Assembly: GCA_030015575.1 (NCBI GenBank)
Contig: CM057349.1
Location: 257,667,077 to 257,731,076, forward strand
Source of the DNA: Agapanthus africanus
Lineage: Eukaryota > Streptophyta > Magnoliopsida > Asparagales > Amaryllidaceae
Reading direction: 5' to 3'
Length of the DNA: 64,000 nucleotides
Below, in pieces: positions 45,201 through 58,682 of the stretch (the first letter of the stretch is position 1; each line of letters starts with the position of its first letter). The notes below the pieces were generated by a model. That model made no database searches, was not told the DNA's origin, and worked only from the letters and a program-made list of their open reading frames with translations. The position numbers were made by a program, and so were the translations under genes.

Positions 45201-47312
45201 TGTAAGTCCATGCTACCCTTCCCCGGTACTTACGGGGTTGCGGAATTGGTGAAAAACGATTTGCAAGAGGGTGGTAACATGGACTACCAATACGGATCTT
45301 TGTTAAACTACTAACTAACAACCTAACAAGAGTTTACCTACTCGGTTAGGGGGCTATACCTTTCTTGAACTCCTTCGTCTTTGACTCCATTCGGTGTACG
45401 GATCGGCCTCACCTCGTCGTCTCCTTGCGCCGAAGATGGATCCACCCGAAAGCTTCTACCTTTGGCTTCTTCTTCGAACTTTGAAGAAACTAGATCACTT
45501 GGCTTGCTAGGCCTTGTGAACTAGAATGAGTAGAGGAATGTTTTGGTGTCTTTTTATCTCTAAGGCAATGAGTCTCAACACATGAGAATGGTTTGCCTTG
45601 AGGTAGAGAGAGCAAGAGGAAGAGGGAGAGCTTGAGAATGAGAGAGCTCAAGAGAGAGAAAGCAAATGATAGAATGAACCATACTCTTCTCATTCTCACC
45701 TCTCATAATCCAAAAGCCATCATAACAAAAATAGTAATCAAGTATTGTGTAAATGGTTTAAGTCAAAATGGCTATATCATTTCATGCACTCATTTTGCAT
45801 AAATAAACAAGCAAGCAAAAGTCTTTACTATGGAATGATAGCCATTGTCATGATGATGGTCAACTAGTCCAACCTAGTCAATCGGTCAACAAAGTCAACA
45901 AAACAACCATATCACTGTAATACTTAATTAATATTAATGTTAATCATATATCTTATTCTCATTAGGGTTAAGCAAAAGTCAATGGTCAACGGTCAACTGT
46001 CAACAATCAACAGTCAACAACCCCAATGAGAATACTCTGCCTCTGTCTCTCTGTCAACTGTGCATACACACCCGCATCCGCGTTCCGAGGAACACGAATA
46101 CAAACGAGATAAAACCAATCCCAAAACGTACACTAGGATCTGGCTTAAACCAAAGCCCGCTAGTGTTAACTGTCCGGACACTGTACGTGCACAAGTGCAC
46201 GGATGTGACCGAACCCTGTCGCAAAACCATGCGACCTCTACTCTTTTGCCTAAAGGCGAATAGCTTTCTGTGTGGGACTCTAAAGACTCGACACTACGCT
46301 GGCAGTGGGTTTAACCACAGACCGCAAGCGGCACTAGCAGTGCCTAACGGTCCCCAGGTAGATGCCGACAAGAAGACTGACGAGGTGAAACCCATCTGAA
46401 CTCCTACTGAGTCTGACTGTGACAATCTCCATACAGTCCGGTCTGTTCGTCTGATACATCACATGGCGGGCCTAGGGGCGGTAAACGTCAGTCCCCCATA
46501 GCGGTACAAGTCGTGTCAGAGTGAAGCCCAGAACACCCTGAGATAACACTGGAAACCTACCAGTATATCTCGCTTGCCCTGGCCAGGGACTACTCGTGTA
46601 ATGGCTCTCCTAGACACAGCGCGATGTCAACCCCCAATACCGGGAGAGACGAATCCTGTCTAACCGTCACTGCCTCCAAGTGCTTCGGGACTGCACCCAA
46701 CTACTACCTGTTTGCACGACTCCTTTGAGCCGTGGTAGGGTAGTAATCTAAGTACAGTGGGAACACACTCGAGGCGAAGTGACAGTGTCAAGTCAGCGGA
46801 CTAAGCTGTACTCATGTCACCTGGGAACTGATAACTGACGATAGGTATAGTACCAACCAACAGTTCCCGACGAGTCCTGTCCAGTGTACTCGTAACCCAA
46901 CGAGCACCCGCATACTATCTCCAGTACGACGTACTGATGGCTGTGGGACAGACCATCTCCCACACTGGGATGAGAAGCGCATACGCTAGTCTACTCCGGA
47001 GTATCGATGCCCTGTCTCGATAGTCCTGCGACTAGGGACCTGCATAAGGATGTGCTTATAGATTACCCAGCCCCCACTAGTGTGACTGCCATCACAACGC
47101 TGGTAATCAAGCAAAGATCCTAAGGGCTCCACTAATGTGTATAGGTGATATACTAAAATAAACACATGTACACATTGAAGTAGAAACAAACCAAGTAGCA
47201 TACTACTATATTGAGCAAGATTGTTTATACAAGGTGAATATCCCAAGCTTCCATTAAGTAATATACAAACTAGTATGATACAGTAATGGCCTCTAGGGCA
47301 TATACACTAACA
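45201..47312 (-). repeat. Element E 5' LTR (2112 bp)
   Basis: Matches 33907-36060 at about 98% apart from small indels. Ends TATACACTAACA on the plus strand, followed by the target duplication gttga. Confidence 0.93.
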
Positions 47313-47615
47313 GTTGATGCATTTTCTTCGGGTGTGTTTGTTATCGAGAACTGTTTCTCAGTTCACTCTACGTCCTGGGTATTAGATACCGGATCGGGAT
47401 CCCACATATGTAATATGTTACATAGGCTAAGGAAAAGTAGGGAACTGGGAATGGGTGATTATTCCATACGAGTAGGGAATGATGCAAATATTTCAGCCAA
47501 AGCAGTTGGCGAATATCTCCTTGTATTGCCAAATAGTAATACATTGATTATGAACGAATGCTATTACATTCCGACCCTGATATGCAATCTTATATCAGTT
47601 TCTTTATTGAGTAAA
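47313..47615 (+). pseudogene. Element D protease segment between E and G
   Basis: Copia protease of D with the active-site region WVLDTGSGSH (near 47376-47405) and the following VGNDA segment. It lies between the two elements that split D. Close to the protease of B. Confidence 0.85.
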
Positions 47616-50600
47616 TGTCACAACCCGAAAAGTACGGAGCATGACTGGCACTTAAATTACGAAACGCCTCGAGACGCACGTAATCAAAGTAAGCCAAAAC
47701 CCAGAAATCAAAACCAATTAAAACTGTAGAGTGAAGGAAAACCAATAATAGAAAGCGATTTTTAACCAAATAAGTCGCATCAGATCTTTAAAAGCAACAT
47801 CATACTTTCCGAAAATTTTGGCAGAGTCTTCTTTGTAAATACTGGCCCCCAAATGGGCACAACACAGAAAATACATATAATGATGAAAATAGGGCATCCC
47901 CAAGCGGGAGCTAGCTCTTCGCCAAATGGCGGAGTCACAACCACATGTAATATGTATCTCAAAAGTGCACAATAAGCATCTAAAGCAAGAATAAAAAAAC
48001 ACCACGTCGGCTCAAGTGAACTTCGACACCAAACACCACAAATACAAATCTCACGAGCCTCACTGTCTAGTCAAATATACAAGGGTAGATGGAGTATACT
48101 AGATACAATATAAAGTACATCATGGAATAAAAATATCCTCTCGACCCACCTATGAGCAATGCTGCAAATCAAGCAAATGAAGCCAAAGAGGAAGAACGCC
48201 TACCGCTACTGCGCTGACGGTTCAACCTGCAAGATACTGTGACACAACGGGGGTGAGTTGCCAACCCGTGAGTAGTAAGTAACATCTAATAAGGCTATCG
48301 CAAGCATGCACGCAATTTCGTAACAGCCTACATATACTAATATGACCCGATGCACTAATATGTATGCAACATGAATGCAATAAACAACACGAGATCTAAA
48401 TATGATTAGCATGGGAATTCTGTATTCTTATCTTAGTAAAACTTCTGTAATTTATTTGTATTTTTATCAATGAAATCAATATAAATCCGTGTCAAGCATC
48501 GATACCAAATATGAATATCTTAATTAACCCGGGCTCCGGCAATCCGGATTGGCCCATAAACCCGATCTCGGGCTCCAGCAATCCGGACTGGCCCATATAC
48601 CTGATCTCAAGACTACGTCGGTATCCTCCGGATATCCGCCACATCACAAATAACCGGTCAGTAGTGCACCCCTGCCGGGCTAAACGCCATCATCTGCGAC
48701 CATCTTGCCCCAGGGTACCGCACCGGGTCTACCATGCACCCACAGACGGTTCCTCCTCCTCCTCGAATCGAGTGTATGATAACGCTCAAGAACCGAGAAA
48801 TCTCATGGTGGACTATATATACATCATATCACGAGAAAACCGCAGCGGACATTTTTTTAAAATAGTAATACATTTTTAAATTCTTACGGTTTCTCCAAAT
48901 CCATAAATCTCATAAATACAGAAATCCTCGAGAAGAATCATAATACATGAACATGTAGGAATTGATGAATGTCTATGATATCAACAATATGCAATGCGAT
49001 GCGGAACTGGAAAACTATGCATGAACGATGATGTAATAAGATATGTGCATATGACTAGCAATCTTACGTATCCATCCTGATGAATTAAATATATAAAGTG
49101 CAGGTTTCCAATCATAATTTGTGCAATTGATTAGATTCGGATTTAAACAACTTATATAGTGTTTGTGGCATAGCAATTACCAAGGCGTGTGTGTCCTCAT
49201 GAATAGTGCCCGTGCAGCATAAACCAATGGTAATAGTGTAAATGTTCTATGAGATGATATCACACATATATATATATAAAGAATGATGTGATGCAATGAG
49301 ATGAATAATTAAGAACTACGTATCTAAATGCAAGTACTAAAAGAAATTCTAACTATCGGGCGCCTTGCGCCATCCAGACGATTCCCCGTAGATGTGTACA
49401 TCTACTCACCGGAACGCCTCCGCTAGTCTGATCCAATTACCGCCTTTCCTTTCCGCGCCGTGTCCAATGTCTCCGCAATTGACCCTAGAATCGCACAAAT
49501 ATAATACATGAGCCAAGAAATCTGATATAACGCGAGGACAAGGACTAAACGAAAGGACTGGCGCATTACGAGTTAAACACGTGAAAACTAGACGCGTTAA
49601 ACGCGAGCGACAACGTCTAAGACTAATCCTAGGTGATATTATCCACAGCAAACATGCAAAACTAGATTCGAAATGCACGCATCGTGCATTACACAAACGT
49701 CGCATTTAAGGAAAAACGGCTCCAGATTTTGATACGAGTGCAATAAGAAAAAGTTGCATACACCAGGGACCTACACTATATAGAAGACACCTACAATAAA
49801 AAGACCAACACCCAAGCCACATACCTGGCCGCAATTTGCGGCCAGAATCCCAAAATTTGCGGCCTGAAAAGAGACCGGGGGTTCGTGCTTCGAGGTTGTG
49901 TTCCAGGTCCTATAACTATACTCCAGTAAATGCAACTTCTAGAAATAGCAACAGGGTTAATAGCAGATCACGAAAGCACCCAAATCTTAACCAAAACTCT
50001 AATTAAACACTAATTTAAAACATTATGGTGTTTTAGTGAAACTTGATAGATTAGCAAGGCTATTAACCACTAACTACTCTTAATTATCCTTATTAGGTCA
50101 TGAAAACCCTAACTTATCCTAATCTTCTCTTTAATCTCAAAATTAGCTCTAATTAGCACTAAAACACTAAATTAAGCTTAAAGAACCCAAAAGTTTAGTA
50201 AAGGAAAACATAAGTTAGGCATTATACCTCAAGAGAAAATGGAAATGATTCAAACTTGAGATTCTTGCCTCCCAAATGGAAAACTTGCCTCAAGAACCAT
50301 GAAAAGGGTTGATTTTTGATGTTTGGATTTGATTTTAGTGAAGGTGTGAGGGATTTATGTGTGAGGTAGAGATTAATCCATGAAAAAATGAAGAAGGAAG
50401 AAGGAGGAAGGGGGAGGGCTACTGAGTTGAGAGGGAGAGAGAGAGTGTTCTAGAGTGAAGAGAGAGAGAAATGAGCCATGCTTGCATTAAATGCCTCCCA
50501 TGCCTTGTTTCTTTTCTTTTTTTCTCATTTTCTTTAAAAGAAATGAAAATTCTAGAACACTAGAGAGGAGAGAAAGAAGAGTATGTTATATAAGAATAAA

Positions 50601-50896
50601 AAAATAGATTAAGTTGCCATGATTATTTAAGCATGTATTAACCTAGGGTTACACAAGATGTGTGTGTGCATGTTTTAAGGAAATAGTTTAGTAAATAATA
50701 AATAAGTCAAATAAATAATTAAGTGAACAATAATTTAAATGCTAACTAATAAAACGCAATTATACACATATTCACATCATCAAATAGATATATTCAAGTT
50801 TATATGGAAAATATTTATTAAATAGGTTTTTACGAAAAACACGTATTTTCGCTAATTAATACGAAATTAACCTATACGAATTTTCAAAGCATTACA
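47616..50896 (-). repeat. Element G 3' LTR (3281 bp)
   Basis: The plus strand runs TGTCACAACCCG...AGCATTACA. It holds the GAGCTAGCTC palindrome at 47918-47927, a candidate TATA box at 50222-50226 and a GA-rich tract near 50385-50470. Confidence 0.93.
50222..50226 (-). promoter_or_regulatory. Candidate TATA box, G 3' LTR
   Basis: The minus strand reads TTGAGGTATAATGCC, in the same context as H, F and L. Confidence 0.45.
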
Positions 50897-50911
50897 ATCT
50901 TCCCCCCTTAA
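50897..50911 (-). other. Element G polypurine tract
   Basis: The minus strand reads AAGGGGGGAAGAT immediately before the LTR start, a typical chromovirus plus-strand primer. Confidence 0.88.
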
Positions 50912-50939
50912 AGAAATTCGGTCCCCGAATTTAAAATCT

Positions 50940-53900
50940 AACTACGCGTACCCTCGAAGAGATAGGAATATATCTTCCACATCTCGTCCTCGGCTTCCCA
51001 CGTGACCCTTTTCGCCGCTCGGGCCACGTCAAAGATCCTATACGGACGATATGACCTCGGACCTTAGTTTCTCACCTGCCGATCTAGAATGACTATCGGC
51101 TGCTTAGTGAAAGAAAGGTCACGCTCCAGCTAGATCGTCAGATTCAGTATCACGCAAGAGGGGTAGTGAAGGTACTTGCGGAGTATCAATACATGAAACA
51201 CGGGATGAATATCTAGAAAGCTGGGTGGAAGAGCCAATGATAAGAAGTTGTGCCGACTCTCTCGAGAATCTCTAAGGGACCTACAAATCTGGAACTAAGC
51301 CTTCCTTTTCTTTTCGAATCTCGACACGCCCTTCATCGGAGAAACCTTCAAGAAAACATGATCTACAACGACGAACTCAAGTCTGAGCCAACGTTGGTCT
51401 GCATAAGATTCCTGCCCATTCTGGGTCGCTCTCATCATATCCCGAATTAGCTGAATCTTTTCGGTCGTCTTCTGCGCAATCTGTGGTCCCAAAAATACTG
51501 CTCTCACTGAGCTATGTCCAACAACTGGTGACCGACATTTCCTCCTATATAATATTTTGAAAGGTACCATCTGAATCGTCTCGTGGAAGCTGTTATTATA
51601 GGAAGACTCAATTAAGGGCAGGTGGCGATCCCAACTGCCACAAAAATCTAGAACGCAAGCCCGGAGCATTCCCTCAAGAGTCTGAAAGGTCCGCTCTTAT
51701 TGACCGTCGGTCTGCAGATAGAAAACTGTACTGAAACTCAATCTGTGTCCAAAGTCTCTTAATGTTCCTACAATAGTCGGCTGGTGAACGGGGTGCCTCT
51801 GTCGGACACAATATAGGTCGGAACTACATGTAGATGCACCATCTCATCAACATATATCTGAGCATACTGAACGAATCTGAAAATGGTCTTGACTGGCAGA
51901 AAATGCACTGCTTCCGTCAATCGGCCTACGATCACTCAAATAAAGCCATACTCTCGACTGGTCCTAGGTAGACCTACAATAAATTCCATAGAAATCTGCT
52001 CTTATTTCTACTCTGGAATGGGTAAAGGTTGAACTCTCCAGCTGGCCTCTGATGCTCGGCCTTAACTTGCTGATAAGTCAGCATCCCGAATAAAATCTGT
52101 GACATCTCTAATCATCCCTTCACACTAGTAGACTTCTCTTAAATCATAATACATCTTGGTGGAAACCGGATGAACACTATATACTGACTGATGCGCCTCC
52201 TCTAAGATCTCGCGTCACAATCCCTCGTAATCTGGCGCACATAGTCGAGTCCCAAATCGTAGTACTCTCTGATCATCAACCACAAACTCTGAATCTCCGC
52301 TCTGTCTGCTCCAAGATCTCTGATAAACGAATGCCATCGGACTATGCCTCATGGATATGATCAATTAACGGTGGATGTGCACGAACACGGACAAGTTGTC
52401 CCCTCGTCGATGTAACTCGAACTGCACCCGGCTGTCATAAGGAATCTGCTAATCTGCCGTCGACTGTCTCTGAACTGTGCTCAACAAGAAAAGGTATCTC
52501 CGGCCCCCGACTCAAGCGTCTGCCAAAACATTCTCCTTGCCCAGACGATAAGGAATCTCGCAGTCATAGTCTTTCTCTAGCTCCATCCATCTGTGATGTC
52601 CCAATTTAGATCTCACAGCTACAAGATATACTTTAAGATTCTTATGGTCCGTAAATACCTAGCATGACTCGTCATATAAGTAGTATCTCCAAATCTTAAG
52701 TGTAAAACCACCGCATCCATTTCTAACTCATGCGTGGAATAGTTCTCCTCGTGCTTCTTCGACCGCCGAGAAGCATAACAATAACCAACAAAACCGCCTA
52801 ATCCTAAGGGCAAAGATAAAATGGCGCCGAAATCAAACGAGTCTTCAACTGCTGAAAGCTCTTCTCGCATACCTTTGCCCAACGAAAAGAAACACCCTTC
52901 CGGGTCACCCGGTCAACGTTGCAGCTATATGCAAAAAATCATGTACGAAATATCAATGGTATCCGCCCAAAATCCAAAATGCTGGGAACCACCGTCGCTA
53001 ATACAGGTCTGGGTCAGTGCTGAACGGCCTCGATCTTCTTCGGTTCCATACTTACCATCTCTTATAACTACGTGTCCCAATAAGTCGACACTATCCAACC
53101 AGAAAACACACGTGGATAATTTAGCGAATAGCTGGTGCTCCCTCAAGGTCTGCAACAAAATCCTCAATTACTGCCCAGGCTCCACTCGGCTCCAAAAGTA
53201 TATTAAGGTGTCATCAACAACACAATATTAATTGATGAAGAAACACGGCCTGATATATGATTCATCAAATTTATAAACGCTGCTGGGGCATTGGTGAGTA
53301 CGAACGATATCACCAAAAATTCATAATGCCCGTAACGTGTGCGAAAAGCAGTCTCCGGAATTTCATCTTCTCGAACCCGCAACTAATGGTCACCTGATCG
53401 CAATCAATCTCCGAGAAGTGTCCCGCGCCCTGGAGCAAATCAAATAAATCGTCGATACGAGTTAAGGGATATCCGTCCCGCACAATAACCTGATTCAACT
53501 GACAAAAATTGATACTCAAACACAACTGTCGTCTTTCTTCTTGACGAATAGAACAAGAGCTCCCCAAGACGACGCATTCGGACGAACAAGCCCTCTATCC
53601 AAAAATCTTACAATTGATCCTCCAGTTAAGTTCCGCCGGATTCATCCGATATTGCGGTAGAAAAAGGCTCTATGCCGAAGATCAAGTCAAAACAGAACTC
53701 AATATCGCGCTCTGGCGACAAGCCAAGCAACTCGTCAGGAAAACATCTGGAAACTCCCTCCTAATCGGGACCTGGTCCAACGGGACCTCTGCGGCTCTAA
53801 CATCACATACATACGCCAAGAATTCCAGACATCCTTTTCTCAAAAGCTAACTTGCGCGACACAAAATAATTTAAACTGGGAAAGGCGACGCTACGGTCTT

Positions 53901-54965
53901 CCCAAAACCAACAAGAACTGGCTTACCCGGAAAACTAACTCTGGCTGCCTTCTTAGGGTAGTCCACGAATGCATAACACGTGGCTAACCAAATCCATGCT
54001 CAGAAGAACTTCGAAGTCAAACATATCGAGAAGCATCAATTGACAGAAGAATCCCGATCTCCGATACGAACAAAACAACACGAATAAGAAACACATAGAG
54101 CTAAAAAAGGCTAGCCTATGGAAGAAATCACCACAAGCGGCTGATTTAGTAAGGACTACTATCGCCTAGACTTCGATACAAAATATGTGGATACCATTCC
54201 AAACAACACAAAAAGAAATACGCATCGGAGGAAAACATCAAAAGAATAACTGTCACAACGGCGTCTATCTAATCGCCTCTGAGCTGGCATACCAGTACAA
54301 ATCCGCTTCGATCCAAAAACGACCGAAATCTCATAAATGCGTTCCTCTAGTAGTAGGGTTACATCCATCACGGCTGCAAAAGTGTCCAAATGCTGGGTGC
54401 CGATGGCAAGAAATAACTGCATGTCCAATCTCCACACGAACCTCTTTATCTGTTTTTCTTCAGTGTCCACCACGTAAGGAGCATATCGGACCGCTGAGTA
54501 ACTAAATGTCGTATTCGGACACTGTCATCCCTGGAGTCTTGCGCAAGGACTCAAAACTACGAGCTTGGACATTTCAAACGATCTCCCAAAGGAAACGAGC
54601 AAGAAGTACAGCTATGAACTCATCCCAAGTCACAAGAAGTAGATCTGCAGCTCGGCCTCTCTCAACTGACTCGCACCGCGTCTGAGCAAGACCTCTCTAG
54701 ATGAAAATTCGCAAGCTCAATCCATATCTAGTCATAACATCCCTGTGAACAAAAAATCCTAGCCATCTTGTTGAGGATTGTCTATGGATCCTTCATTGCA
54801 TCTATGCCTGTAAAAACTGGAGGCTTCAGCCTCAAAAACTTCTGTAAGGATACGTAAATAATCTTGGTAACGACAAAAACAGATGCCTGTGCAGCAGGTA
54901 CAAACACAATCCCTACAGTAGGAGGGACATCCTCGGCTAGCCTCAGCTAACAATCCAACCATCTA
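50940..54965 (-). pseudogene. Element G gag-pol-chromodomain, heavily broken
   Basis: Read right to left: Gag remnant (about 54150-54965, with FLRLKPP-like residues), protease region (about 53750-54100), reverse transcriptase (about 52900-53600, with LNQVIVRDGYPLTRIDDLFD), RNase H (about 52450-52880, THELEMDAVVLHL), integrase core (about 51700-52200), integrase C-terminus (51295-51669, with CRSPV, SYADQRWLRLEF and VFLKVSPMKGV) and a chromodomain end (VTWEAEDEMW, near 50960-51010). In live relatives the chromodomain steers integration to marked heterochromatin. Many breaks; no long open frame remains. Confidence 0.88.
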
Positions 54966-55356
54966 TCACACGTCCTAAATACTCGACTCCAGCCTAGCCA
55001 TCCGTCCTGGAAAAAGCGGATCACTCTTTCCCTGAGGGGTAGGCGTACCGCCCTGATCGGTCCTCGTCTCAATAAGTCTACTCTAATCTCATCCCTGGCG
55101 GCAGCCCTCTGGCCCTCGTAGTCCCCGGCGGCATAGTGTCTGGAGCAAGAACAGGATTGATAGGAACATTGCGATCAAATCAAAGGATTTCCAGAATCAA
55201 GAAAGGAGATACAAGCAAATATATATCCTAAGGTTACTTAGGCGGAGTACCGTATCATAAGTATGCCACGGAACATACCCACGATACGTTACTCTGCTTA
55301 AGTCACCTACTCCATCTACCAAGGGTCATCCTACACTCGGAAAGGTAAAACCTAAC

Positions 55357-55368
55357 GCTCTGATACCA
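55357..55368 (-). other. Element G primer-binding site (tRNA-iMet)
   Basis: The minus strand reads TGGTATCAGAGC, four bases after the 5' LTR. Confidence 0.9.
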
Positions 55369-55372
55369 ACTT

Positions 55373-58300
55373 TGTCACGACCCGAAAAGTACAGAGCATG
55401 ACTGGCACTTAAATTACGAAACGTCTTGAGGCGTACGTAATCTAAGTAAGCCAAAACCCAGAAATCAAAACCAATTAAAACTGTAGAGTGAAGGAAAACC
55501 AATAAGAGAAAGCGATTTTTAACCAAATAAGTCGCATCAGATCTTTAAAAGCAACATCACATTTTCCGAAAATTTCGGCAGAGTCTCTTTTGTAAATATT
55601 GGCCCCCAAATGGGCACAACAAAGAAAATACATATAATGATGAAAATAGGGCATCCCCAAGCGGGAGCTAGCTCTTCGCCAAATGGCGGAGTCATAACCA
55701 TATGTAATATATATCTCAAAAGTGCACAATAAGCATCTAAAGCAAGAATAAAAAAACACCATGTCGGCTCAAATGAACTTCGACACCAAACACCTCAAAT
55801 ACAAATCTCACGAGCCTCACTGTCTAGTCAAATATACAAGGGTAGATGGAGTATACTAGATACAATATAAAGTACATCATGGAATGAAAATATCCTCTCG
55901 ACCCACCTACGAGCAATGCTGCAAATCAAGTAAATGAAGCCAAAGAGGAAGAACGCCCACCGCTACTGCGCTGACGGTTCAACCTGCAAGATATTGTGGC
56001 ACAACGGGGGTGAGTTGCCAACTCGTGAGTAGTAAGTAACATCTAATAAGGCTATCGCAAGTATGCACGCAATTTTGTAACAGCCTACATATTCTAATAT
56101 GACGCGATGCACTAATATGTATGCAACATGAATGCAATAAACAACACGAGATCTAAATATGATTAGCATGGGAATTCTGTATTCTTATCTTAGTAAAACT
56201 TCTGTAATTTAGATGTAGTTTTATTAATGAAATCAATATAAATCTGTATCAAGCATTGACACCAAATATGAATATCTCAATTAACCCTGGCTTCGGTAAT
56301 CCGGACTGGCCCATAAACCTGATCTCGGGCTCCGGCAATCCAGACTGGCCCATATACCTGATCTCAAGACTACATCGGTATCCTCCGGATATCCGCCGCG
56401 TCACAAATAACCGGTCGGTAGTGCTCCCCTGCCGGGTTCAACGCCATCATCTGCGACCATCTTGCCCCGGGGTACTGCACCGAGTCCACCATGCACCCAC
56501 AGACGGTTCCTCCTCCTCCTCGAATCGGGTGTATGATACCGCTCAAGAACCAAGAAATCTCATGGTGGACTATGCATACATCATATCACGAGAAAACCGC
56601 AACTGGCATTTTTTTTTTAAAATGGTAATACATTTTTAAATTCTTACGGTTTCTCCAAATCCATAAATCTCATAAATACAGAAATCCTCGAGAAGAATCA
56701 TAATACATGAACATGTAGGAATTGATGAATGTCTATGATATCAACAATATGCGATGCGATGCGGAACTGGAAAACTATGCATGAACGATGATGCAATAAG
56801 ATATGTGCATATGACTAGCAATCCTACGTATCCATCCTGATGAATTAAATATATAAAGTGCAGGTTTCCAATCATAATTGGTGCAATTGATTAGATTCGA
56901 ATTTAAACAAGTTATATAGTGTTCGTGGCATAGCAATTACCAAGGCGTGTGTGTCCCCATGAATAGTACACGTGCAGCATAAACCAATGATAATGGTGCA
57001 AGTGTCCTATGAGATGATATCACATATATATATAAAAGATAATGCGATGCAATGAGATGAATAATTAAGAACTACGTAACTAAATGCAGGTACTAAAAGA
57101 AATTCTAACTATCGGGCGCTTTGCGCCATCCAGACGATTCCCTCATAGATGTGTACATCTACTCACCGGAACGCCTCCGCTAGTCTGATCCAATTACCAC
57201 CTTTCCTTTCCACGCCACGTCCGATGTCTCCGCAATCTACCCTAGAATCGCACAAATATAATACATGAGCCAAGAAATCTGATATAACGCGAGGACAAGG
57301 ACTATACGAAAGGACTAGCGCATTACGAGTTAAACACGTGAAAACTAGACGCGTTAAACGCGGGCGACAACGTCTGAGACTCATCCTAGGTGCTGTTATC
57401 CACAGCAAACATGCAAAACTAGATTCAAAACGCATGTATCGTGCATTACACAAACGTCGCATTTAAGGAAAAACGGCTCCAGATTTTGATATGAGTGCAA
57501 TAAGAAAAAGTTGCATACACCAGGGACCTACACTATATAGAAGACACCTACACTAAAAAGACCAACACCCAAGCCTCATACCTGGCCTCAATTTGCGGCC
57601 AGAATCCCAAAATTTGCGGCCTGAAAAGAGACTGGGGGGTTCGTGCTTCGAGGTTGTGTTCTAGGTCCTATAACTATACTCCAGTAAATGCAACTTCTAG
57701 AAATAGCAACATGGTTAATAGCAGATCACGAAAGCACCCAAATCTTAACCAAAACTCTAATTAAACACTAATTTAAAACATTATGGTGTTTTAGTAAAAC
57801 TTGGTAGATTAGCAAGGCTATTAGCCACTAACTACTCTTAATTTTCCTTATTAAGTCATGAAAACCCTAACTTATCATAATCTTCTCTTTAATCTCAAAA
57901 TTAGCTCTAATTAGCACTAAAACACTAAATTAAGCTTAAAGAACTCAAAAGTTTAGTAAAGGAAAACAAAAGTTAGGCATTATACCTCAAAAGAAGATGG
58001 AAATGATTCAAACTTGAGATTCTTGTCTCCCAAATGGAAAACTTGCCTCAAGAACCATGAAAAAGGTTGATTTTTAATGTTTGGATTTGATTTTAGTGAA
58101 GGTGTGAGGGATTTATGTGTGAGGTAGAGATTAATCCATGTAAAAATGAAGAAGGAAGAAGGAGGAAGGGGGAGGGCTGCTGAGTTGAGAAGGAGAGAGA
58201 GTGTGTTCTAGAGTGAAGAGAGAGAGAGAAATGAGCCATGCTTGCATTAAATGCCTCCCATGCCTGCATTAAATGCCTCCCATGCCTTGTTTCTTTTCTT

Positions 58301-58677
58301 TTTTTCTCATTTTCTTTAAAAGAAATGAAAATTCTAGAACACTAAAGAGGAGGGAATGAAGAGTATGTTATATAAAAAGAAAAAGAGATTAAGTTTCCAT
58401 GGTTGTTTAAGCTTGTATTAACCTAGGGTTACACAAGATGTGTGTGTGCATGTTTTAAGGAAACAGTTTAGTAAATAATAAATAAGTCAAATAAATAATT
58501 AAGTGAACAATAATTTCAATGCTAACTAATAAAATGCAATTATACACATATTCACATCAACAAATAGATATATTCATGTTTATATGGAAAATATTTATTA
58601 ACTAGGTTTTTACGAAAAAACACATATTTTCGCTAATTAATACGAAATTAACCTATACGAATTTTCAAAGCGTTACA
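55373..58677 (-). repeat. Element G 5' LTR (3305 bp)
   Basis: The plus strand runs TGTCACGACCCG...AGCGTTACA. A 22-bp tandem duplication (58243-58264 and 58265-58286) distinguishes it from the other LTR. Palindrome at 55665-55674, candidate TATA box at 57980-57984. Confidence 0.93.
57980..57984 (-). promoter_or_regulatory. Candidate TATA box, G 5' LTR
   Basis: TTGAGGTATAATGCC on the minus strand, about 690 bases from the LTR start. Confidence 0.45.
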
Positions 58678-58682
58678 GTAAA

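Larger units (their letters stand above)
33907..47312 (-). mobile_element. Element E: Ty1/copia with full gag, holding solo LTR F
   Basis: A complete minus-strand Angela/BARE-like element: 3' LTR at 33907-36060, polypurine tract, pol, gag, leader, primer site and 5' LTR at 45201-47312, with target duplication gttga (33902-33906 and 47313-47317). The LTRs differ by about 2% by eye plus a few small indels, suggesting something under about a million years. Gag and pol are well preserved, with about one or two breaks besides the F insertion. E carries the gag gene that B and D lack, so its relatives are plausible helpers. It lies inside D's coding region. Confidence 0.95.
47616..58677 (-). mobile_element. 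Element G: Ty3/gypsy chromovirus (Del/Tekay-like)
   Basis: A full-length element in minus orientation: 3' LTR 47616-50896, polypurine tract, decayed gag-pol with chromodomain, primer site, 5' LTR 55373-58677, and target duplication gtaaa (47611-47615 and 58678-58682). The LTRs differ by about 3% by eye, suggesting roughly one to two million years. The coding region is broken in many places and shortened. Domain order (IN after RT), the SPMKGV motif and a WEAEDEM chromodomain signature place it in the chromoviruses. It links the TGTAACG...TCGTGACA LTR family of this window to Ty3/gypsy. Confidence 0.93.

Noticed and set aside
54185-54505. Plus-strand frame of about 106 codons within element G
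   Set aside because: It is antisense to the decayed Gag region of G and has no recognisable domain.
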